NCBI GenBank assembly: GCA_015847255.1
Contig: JADLZK010007820.1
Location: forward strand, 1 to 64,000
Direction of reading: 5' to 3'
Length of the DNA: 64,000 bases
Origin: Hyparrhenia diplandra
Taxonomy: Eukaryota; Streptophyta; Magnoliopsida; Poales; Poaceae
Part shown: piece by piece, positions 58,017 to 64,000 of the stretch
How positions within the stretch are numbered: the first letter of the stretch is position 1
Layout: every line of letters starts with the position of its first letter
The notes under the pieces: model-generated
Databases searched by the model: none
What the model saw: only the letters and a program-made list of their open reading frames with translations
What the model was told of the DNA's origin: nothing
Program-made: the position numbers and the translations under genes

Positions 58017-58904
58017 TTAAAAGCGGAACTGGGCTCTTTTTCTTAATTTTGGCCCACGAATGGGTCCAATCCAGCCCCCTTGTATGAGGCGGCCCAAATG
58101 AGGCCCACTCCTTTTTATTATTATTATTATTAAGTTCTGAATTGCTGAGGGAAAAAAAATGGAAAAAGAAATTCCACTCTTATACGGGCGCGGTGAACCA
58201 TTCGGCCCATTGCCGAATGAGGCCCGAGGTTGCGCCGTAGAAGGTATGCACCCGCCCATGAGCCCAAAGTGAGCGGTGGCCGGCAATTTGAGCCGTCCGG
58301 ACGGACTCACGAGATCCGGCGGCCGAGAGCTGAAATCGGAGGTATAAAAACTTTGGCGGTTACACTCTAACCCTAACTTCTCATTCTCATTCCTTATCGC
58401 GGCCGCAAAGCACCGCACGCTGACAAAATGGAGAGTCGGGTCGCTGGCGACCGCCGCCACAAACGCCGGGCGGGCGGCGCTACCCGAGTGGCCCGGCGGC
58501 TCCCGTCTCTTTCTTATCTCTTCCTCCTCCGCTTTCTTAGCCCGCGCCGACCGGCAGTTTTCACGGCGGCTGGCGAGATGCCGGGCCGGAGAAGGATAGC
58601 GCCGTCCGCGGCCCCTTTCCGGTGCTAGCGCCCCTGGTTGAGCGATGCCGCCGAAAGTGGCCTCGTGCGGTGCCAAACCGAAGCAAGAGGTATGGCCTCG
58701 CGATGGCGTGGAAGCCCCCTTTGAAGTGCTACCCGCACTACGGCGGTATGTGCGGAGACGGCGAAGGTGGGGTTCGTGTAGATCTTTCCTTGACCGCCTC
58801 TCGACCGAGATTTGACTTAGGATTGTTTGATCGATGGTTAGGGGTTTGTTTAGAGGATTTGCTCGATTTCTAATCCCAATCGAAATGGAATCGAAGTTAT
58901 TCAT
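58017..58904 (-). other. 295-codon open frame in the copia leader
   Basis: This frame follows the PBS by about 160 nt and is the only long ORF of the element. It is GC-rich (58200-58700) in contrast to the AT-rich pol region. It has a charged stretch (RAKKAEEEEIRKRREPPGHS) and no gag motif that I recognise. It could be a captured host fragment or a gag-like leader ORF; coding is unproven. Confidence 0.4.
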
Positions 58905-59077
58905 CTCCTTCTAAATGCTAATCCGATCTGGTCCGGGACAGTGCTATCTCCCGGCGGCCATACCCTAGATTAGGGTTTACGATGTTAAAACCGACCGGGT
59001 GCGAGATGGAGATGCTAATTTGTTTCTAAAACTTTACCCGATCTAGATCCACTGACAAGACAGGCTCGTGATACCAT

Positions 59078-59598
59078 TGTTAGAAATAAAACAACACTTA
59101 CGTAATCACTAGCGGTAGATCTGACGGGTACATCTTATACAAAGTGATTAACAGCATAGGTATATGATTCTATTAAATATTCTAGTACATCTACCAAGGC
59201 ATAACAGATATGTACAGCTTGTCCTAGATCTACAAGTAATGAAGAACAACGATAATGAGAGGGGTAAGAGAGGTAAGAGTATTGGTGTTGCCTGTATTTC
59301 GCCATGGGGAGGCCGTCGGTCTTCTGCGCTTAGGGCAACGTCGATGTGATGATGGCGGCGTTGGAGGCGTCCATCCCGGCCACTAGCTGTGTCCCCTTGA
59401 TCGGACTAGGGTTAGGATAGGTGGGAGAAGTGGCGGCGGTGAATCACATATCTTAAGCCGCTGGTCCCCACCCTCCTATATATGCCGCGTGACAGGGGGC
59501 CCTCCAACCCCAAGTTGGGTTTGGGCTCCCCCGATCGAGGGGAGTTGACCAAGATTAGGTGTGGGCGTTGAATTTGACAGGGAGAATCAACACTAGCG
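59078..59598 (-). repeat. 5' LTR of the copia element
   Basis: Partner of the LTR at 53142-53661 with about 90% or more identity by eye. Its outer end reads CACTAGCG instead of the expected ACTAACA, so the terminal bases have mutated. It is followed by the TSD GTTTC. Confidence 0.9.
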
Positions 59599-59603
59599 GT
59601 TTC

Positions 59604-60018
59604 CTCCACGAGGGGCGAGAGCTTGCGGTGCCCCAGTGCGGCATGCCCGTTCGGCGTCGAGCGACCGGATCTGGCGGTGCGGCGTCGTGGTGAAGCGGGT
59701 CGGCGCGGCCCGGTGGTCCGATCGGCGGGCCGATCGGCGATGCGCCCCTGCCGCGGCGCCACTGCGTGGCGAGCTCCCACGAAGGCGCCCATGTAGCCCT
59801 GCTGCGTCGCCCACGCCGTCGGGGTTGGCCTTAAACCTTCGGTCGGGCGTCGGCGGTGAGGTTCCAGAGCGGCGTGCTCGTTAAATTAAGCCACGGTGCT
59901 TCTTCGGGCTTGCTCAAGCCACGGACCTCACGGCGTGTGTCGCGAGAAGCCCGTCGCCGTCCGCAGCGGCGCGGTGGGGGTCGTGCGTCGTCATCAATCT
60001 CGTCGACGCCATTGCGTT
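59604..60018 (-). pseudogene. MATH-BTB gene, 5' (MATH) part
   Basis: This is GC-rich sequence in the same style as the BTB part. In one minus-strand frame the end reads MPHWGTASSRPSWR and joins across the TSD to KQLRRSRYLRRDC at 53141, a normal MATH-domain C-terminal phrase. Further upstream the frame is broken by stops. A candidate ATG lies at 60018, but the MATH N-terminal motif is not convincing. It is the severed 5' end of the gene. Confidence 0.5.
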
Positions 60019-60378
60019 CATGCAAATAGTAGATGGGAATTTGCTAGTTTAGCTCTTGGTCTTGTCTTAATTGTGGAATTACGTTACGTGTGATCGATCA
60101 AATCCTGCGTGTGCGTGCATTGCATGTATATATGTTTGGGTTGGGTTGATGGCAACGTGCCGGCCATTGTAATCTGATTCCGAGGAGGAACGAAATCCGA
60201 TTCGGGGCATATATCCGGCTCATGTTTGAACCGGACGGAACATGCATCTGTTTCGTGTGGATAACGTAGAATTCTGAATCGGACAGTAACAGTAGTGCTA
60301 TCTGTATTGTACTAGTATTTGTATATGTGATCAAAGATGAATTGCGATGAACCCACATAGGATCAAGATAATAAAACA
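60019..60378. other. Flanking sequence upstream of the MATH-BTB relic
   Basis: AT-rich, possibly the former promoter. I see no clear TATA box in a fitting position and no gene. Confidence 0.4.
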
Positions 60379-60394
60379 TATAATATCTGAATAT

Positions 60395-61797
60395 TTTTTC
60401 GAAAGCGGGACTTCACCGTCTTTGCATTAAGAGGAAAAGCCCAAAGAGGCCAAAACAGCGATACATAGGGCTCGACAAGTAATCCGGGATTACGGGAGCC
60501 CCCCAAACAACACACAAACAAAAGGGAAGAATACAATGGCGGGGAGAAAGACAACCCAACCCCTAAGTCCTAACCGACTAGTCCTGCATAAAAAAGGCAC
60601 CGACACCAAGATTGCCCGCTCGAAGACTAAGCTGCGGCGGCAAAGCATCCGGCAAAAATCATCGGCACTCAACGGTGACGGGGAAGTCGCCGGTGAGCGG
60701 CGAAGGGCCATCGGCACTCCAACAACGACCGTGGAGTCAGTCGCTGTGAGACAAGCGAAGGGCCATCGGCACTCCGGGAGCAACCAGGAAAACATTGCGA
60801 GCCGCGCGAGGGGCGGCGTCGCCGGCGAGGGGGGCAACCTAAAGCGAGGGGAAGAAGAACACGAGCAGGCCAAGCACGAGAGAGGACCCGACACCGCCGG
60901 CGGCGTGGAGGGAGGATGCAGAGTGCTCAGCGTTTTCCTTCGGGAAGGAGATCGGCGCCGGGCGCCAACAACGCTTAGAAGGAGCTTGCGAGGCCTTTCG
61001 ACCACAACTTTTGCCCACGGAACCGCAACTCCCAGCCCTCCATCGTAGCAGCAGCGGCGAGAGGTAGCTTTGGCAAGCTGTGGCGCCGCACCGCAGGCCA
61101 AAGCACTGCGCTCCGCGCAAGAGCCACCTTGACGTCACCTAATAGCACGCCGCACCAACGTCATCGAAGAGAAGAAGCGGCGAAGCGACCACGCACACGG
61201 CCACAGCGCGGCGGTGAACGCCGGGGCGCACAGCGCGCGCGCCGCCGAAGCGATCGGTGGGCACGGGAGGCGGACTGGCTGCGCCGAGTCGCCGGGCCGG
61301 CGCGCGATAGCGGGCGTCGAGTGGGCCGGGCTACCGGCCGACCGCGGCGCCGCGACCCGCGACCACCGTCGGCAGCAAAACACGCCGCCATTGGGTAGCG
61401 AATCCCGGCAAAGGCGGATCGGCGACCGCGGCCCGGCGAGACGTCGGCGCCACCACACCCGGAACCCCTAACGGGCGGCGTCGGCCAGGGACCGGGGAAG
61501 CGGATCGGCCAAGGGGACTCGGATCCGCGCGCATCGGGGTCGAGATCTGGCCGGAGAGCCGCCGCCGCCGGCGGGCCTTGCCGAGGAAGAGGGGTTGGGG
61601 GGAGGAAAGGGGAAGGGAGGGAGGGAGGAGGAAGGCGCGAGGGTTGGCTTTGTTGGGTTCCCCTCGCCGCCGCCGGCCGGGCGAGGGGACAGGAGAGGAC
61701 CGGCGGGCGGCTGGCGACCGGCTGTGAGGAGGAGGGAGGAGTTGGGCGGCGGGAGGGAGCCCTCGGTCGCCCTGATGGGAGGCTCCTTTGAGATATC
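60395..61797 (-). mobile_element. RT-less LINE derivative with 16-bp TSD
   Basis: It is flanked by exact copies of TATAATATCTGAATAT (60379-60394 and 61798-61813). On the minus strand it ends TTCCTCTTAATGCAAAGACG ... CCCGCTTTCGAAAAA, the L1-type 3' end. The rest is a GC-rich body (60530-61780) with long frames on both strands (up to 203 codons at 61101-60490 minus), but no endonuclease, RT or zinc knuckle. It fits a non-autonomous copy made of LINE leader plus 3' end. Confidence 0.82.
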
Positions 61798-61813
61798 TAT
61801 AATATCTGAATAT

Positions 61814-62330
61814 ATCAACTAGGAAATGATATTTCAATTTTAAATATCAATTTACTCATCGGAAGAAGACAAAAGAGTTACACAGTATGATGCCTTATAG
61901 TTTTATTATTTTCTTGAGGAAAATGGAGTGTCGACTCGTCGTGCGTGGAAGTATACAACACTACGAACAAAATTATTTTAGATTTTCTCGGCATATATAT
62001 ATTTATTATTATTTTCTTGATTTTTTTATTTGTGAATTGAAATAGAAAGCATGTGCTCAGAAAATAAATATGGAATGTGAAAAATGTCAGTAACTAAACT
62101 GTATATTACTCCATACAATTAAAATTATAAGTCAATCTTTCTTTCTTGAAAAGTTAAAACATCTCAAGTTTAATCAAAATTATTGAGAGACGGCCCATCC
62201 TCCACTCTTTTATTCCACCCGTAGTAGCCGAGCCGCTTCGCGGCCTGCTGGCAGGCTGGCAGCCCAGTGCCAGCCCCTCCCTCTCTTTTTTTTTTTATCG
62301 GCAGTTCCAGCCCCACTCTCTATAAAAACT
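61814..62330. other. Intergenic sequence upstream of the UGT gene
   Basis: AT-rich, with a partial Stowaway-like end (TACTCCATACAATTAAAATT at about 62107) and no gene. The last 100 bp become C-rich and hold the UGT core promoter. Confidence 0.5.
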
Positions 62331-62533
62331 CGGTGCGGCCTTGGAGCGTGAACACATTAATTAACGTGGCAGGCAGGGGTCCACTTTGTTTCGTCGCGAC
62401 TTCCCAGTGTAGCTGGTGACAAGTATCGCGGGATTCCAGCAGATTCTCTCTCGTCTCGTCACTCCTCGAGCTCGCTCGTCGTCGTCTTTGCTTCCGTTCC
62501 ACCTCCGAATCCGAGCACCACCACCACCACGGC
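62331..62533 (+). promoter_or_regulatory. TATA box and 5'UTR of the UGT gene
   Basis: TATAAAAAC at 62331-62339 in a C-rich context, with the ATG at 62534 about 200 bp downstream. The leader (CGTCTCGTCACTCCTCGAGC and following) is C/T-rich, as usual for grass genes. Confidence 0.6.
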
Positions 62534-64000
62534 ATGACGAGCGCCGACCACCCGACCGTCGTCTTGATTCCAATCTGGGGCGTAGGCCACTTCGTTCCCA
62601 TGATCGAGGCCGGCAAGCGGCTACTCACGCACAGCACCCGCCCACTGACACTCACCGTGCTCAACATGCCAGCGCCGTCGTCGAAGCGCGCGTCGGAGAT
62701 CGCCGAGCACATCCGCGAGGTGGAGGCGGAGTCCTCCACCCTCAACCTCGCCATCCGCTTCCTCCACCTCCCGGCAGCAGCGGATCCCCCGGCGTCGTCA
62801 ACGACCTACACCGGCCCCGAGGAGTTCATCTCCCTCAACGTGCAGCCGTACGTGCCCCACGTCCGTGCCGCCGTCGCCGGCCTACCGTGCCCCGTGGCCG
62901 CGGTCGTGGTCGACCTCTTCTGCACGCCGCTGCTCGACGCCGCGCACGGACTCGGCGTGCCTGCCTACGTCTACCTCATCTGCAGCGCGGCCATGTCCGC
63001 GCTCCTGCTGCGGTCACCGACGCTAGATGACGAGGCTGTCGCCGCCGGTGACGTCCAGTTCGAGGAGATGGATGGTGGGGTGCTCCACGTGCCGGGGCTC
63101 CCGCCGGTGCCCGCGTCCTGTCTCCCGTCCGGACTGGTGGACAGGAAGCTCACGACGTACAGGTGGTTTTTGTATAATGGACGGCGGTACATGGAAGCTG
63201 CCGGCATCATCGTCAACACCTTCGCCGAGCTCGAGCCACGCGTGCTCGCAGCCATCGCCGACGGCCGGTGCACGCGCGGGAACCGCGCTCCGATGGTGTA
63301 CACCGTCGGGCCGGTCCTCGCCGCGACCATTACTACTCCGCCGCCCACGGGGCAGCAACAGGAGGAAGAACACGAGTGCGTGCGGTGGCTCGACACGCAG
63401 CCGCCAGCGTCTGTGCTGTTCCTCTGCTTCGGGAGCGTGCGGTTCTTCACGGCGCAGCAGGCGCACGAGACCGCGAACGCACTGGACCGCAGCGGCCACC
63501 GATTCCTGTGGGTGCTGCGCGGGCCGCCGGAGCACGGGACGAAGCTGTCCTCGGACGGGGACCTGGCCGAGCTGCTCCCGCCGGGGTTCTTGGAGAAGAC
63601 CAAAGGCAGGGGGCTCGTGTGGCCGAAATGGGCGCCGCAGAAGGAGATCCTGGCGCACGCCGCCGTGGGCGGGTTCGTCACGCACTGCGGCTGGAACTCG
63701 GTGCTCGAGAGCCTGTGGTTCGGCGTGCCCACGTTGCCGTGGCCGTGGGTCGCCGAGCAGCACTACAACGCCTTCACGCTGGTGGCCGCCATGGGGGTCG
63801 CCGTCGCCATGGAGGTGCCTAGGAAGGAGGACAACTTCGTGGAGGCTGCCGAGCTGGAACGGGCAGTCCGAGCTCTCATGGGAGGCGCCGAGGGGAGCGC
63901 GGCGAGGGACAAGGCGAGGGAGATGAAGGCGGCTTGCCGGAGGGCCGTCGAGGAGGGCGGGTCGTCGTATGCGTCATTGCAGAGACTCTGTGATGCACTC
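62534..64000 (+). CDS. Family-1 UDP-glycosyltransferase (UGT), 3' end outside window
   Basis: The enzyme transfers a sugar from a UDP-sugar to small lipophilic acceptors in the cytosol. The intronless frame starts at 62534 and stays open for 489 codons to the window end; only the C-terminal end is missing, as this is already a typical UGT length. Seen: the N-terminal acceptor-domain start IPIWGVGHFVPMIEAGKRLL with catalytic His19, and the partner Asp127 in VVVDLFCTP. SVLFLCFGSVRFFTAQQ lies mid-protein. The PSPG box begins at W366 (WAPQKEILAHAAVGGFVTHC then GWNSVLESLWFGVP) and ends in Q, the residue usually tied to UDP-glucose use. The overall style resembles the grass UGT71/UGT88 (group E) set, but the acceptor cannot be read from sequence. 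No frameshift was seen. Confidence 0.95.
   Translation, partial: MTSADHPTVVLIPIWGVGHFVPMIEAGKRLLTHSTRPLTLTVLNMPAPSSKRASEIAEHIREVEAESSTLNLAIRFLHLPAAADPPASSTTYTGPEEFISLNVQPYVPHVRAAVAGLPCPVAAVVVDLFCTPLLDAAHGLGVPAYVYLICSAAMSALLLRSPTLDDEAVAAGDVQFEEMDGGVLHVPGLPPVPASCLPSGLVDRKLTTYRWFLYNGRRYMEAAGIIVNTFAELEPRVLAAIADGRCTRGNRAPMVYTVGPVLAATITTPPPTGQQQEEEHECVRWLDTQPPASVLFLCFGSVRFFTAQQAHETANALDRSGHRFLWVLRGPPEHGTKLSSDGDLAELLPPGFLEKTKGRGLVWPKWAPQKEILAHAAVGGFVTHCGWNSVLESLWFGVPTLPWPWVAEQHYNAFTLVAAMGVAVAMEVPRKEDNFVEAAELERAVRALMGGAEGSAARDKAREMKAACRRAVEEGGSSYASLQRLCDAL

Larger units (their letters stand above)
53142..59598 (-). mobile_element. Complete Ty1-copia retrotransposon
   Basis: LTRs at 53142-53661 (3' LTR) and 59078-59598 (5' LTR), about 520 bp each, start TGTTAGAAATAAAACAACAC on the plus strand. 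The TSD is GTTTC at 53137-53141 and 59599-59603. The PBS, on the minus strand TGGTATCACGAGCC (59064-59077), sits one base inside the 5' LTR. The PPT, AAGGGGAGAA on the minus strand (53662-53671), sits against the 3' LTR. Copia RT phrases are visible at 55292-55044 minus (ALWVYKIRCESKGNTLRYKK, repeated as GYIWIYKVKSDSKG). The internal region is otherwise AT-rich and full of stops, so the polyprotein is dead. The two LTRs differ by several short indels. Confidence 0.93.

Noticed and set aside
58428..58873. Plus-strand ORFs of 66 and 83 codons
   Set aside because: They are shadows of the GC-rich leader ORF in the copia element.
60536..61048. 170-codon plus-strand ORF
   Set aside because: Lies inside the TSD-bounded LINE derivative, in the sense opposite to the element; no domain.
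62416..63822. Other long frames (plus and minus) across the UGT
   Set aside because: Shadows of the UGT coding frame produced by high third-position GC.

Overview
The window reads as nuclear DNA from a grass (Poaceae). The host genes have introns. The repeats are grass-type: Stowaway and Tourist/mPing-like MITEs, Osmar-like mariner, CACTA elements with ACCGAG or TTTGCCGAG subterminal repeats, a Helitron, copia and gypsy LTRs, L1-type LINEs and a Poaceae-style SINE. A CYP51H-type P450 also points to monocots. I see no prokaryotic features, no CRISPR array, and no tRNA or rRNA gene that I would defend.

Host genes are islands in a repeat matrix. At 1-3224 (minus) lies most of a FAR1/FHY3-related gene whose 3' end leaves the window. 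A complete nine-coding-exon gene at 17901-23401 (plus), with promoter and 5'UTR exon at 15663-15906, encodes a 590-aa protein. It joins an N-terminal four-helix-type (HeLo/plant-MLKL-like) domain, an MSP/VAP domain and WD40 repeats; it is the most interesting coding object here. A CYP51H-type P450 at 36116-37704 (minus, perhaps with an upstream exon at 40410-40463) carries two single-base insertions. A MATH-BTB gene (minus) is cut in two by a complete copia element, leaving its BTB part at 52358-53141 and its MATH side at 59604-60018. At 62534-64000 (plus) an intronless UDP-glycosyltransferase runs off the right end.

Several mobile elements can be bounded to the base. They are the Helitron 10094-11475 (A^T insertion, CTAG end); mariner 13044-15662 (TA TSD); solo LTR 30951-32497 (TSD GTCAC); LINE 45559-52093 (15-bp TSD), itself inserted in an older LINE; copia 53142-59598 (TSD GTTTC, with PBS and PPT); an RT-less LINE derivative 60395-61797 (16-bp TSD); and many MITEs. 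Left to right: FRS gene; gypsy LTR, foldback and CACTA debris (3.3-8.4 kb); Helitron and mariner (10-15.7 kb); fusion gene (15.7-23.4 kb); LINE, CACTA, SINE and LTR debris (23.5-33 kb); a tandem duplication, one copy of which holds a CACTA insertion (33.6-35.9 kb); CYP51H (36-40.5 kb); MITEs and a hAT remnant (40.6-44.4 kb); nested LINEs (44.5-52.2 kb); BTB, copia and MATH (52.4-60 kb); the LINE derivative (60.4-61.8 kb); and UGT (62.3-64 kb).

The host genes do not form an obvious pathway. A CYP51H and a UGT 22-26 kb apart could be relics of a triterpenoid-type gene group, but no other member is visible.
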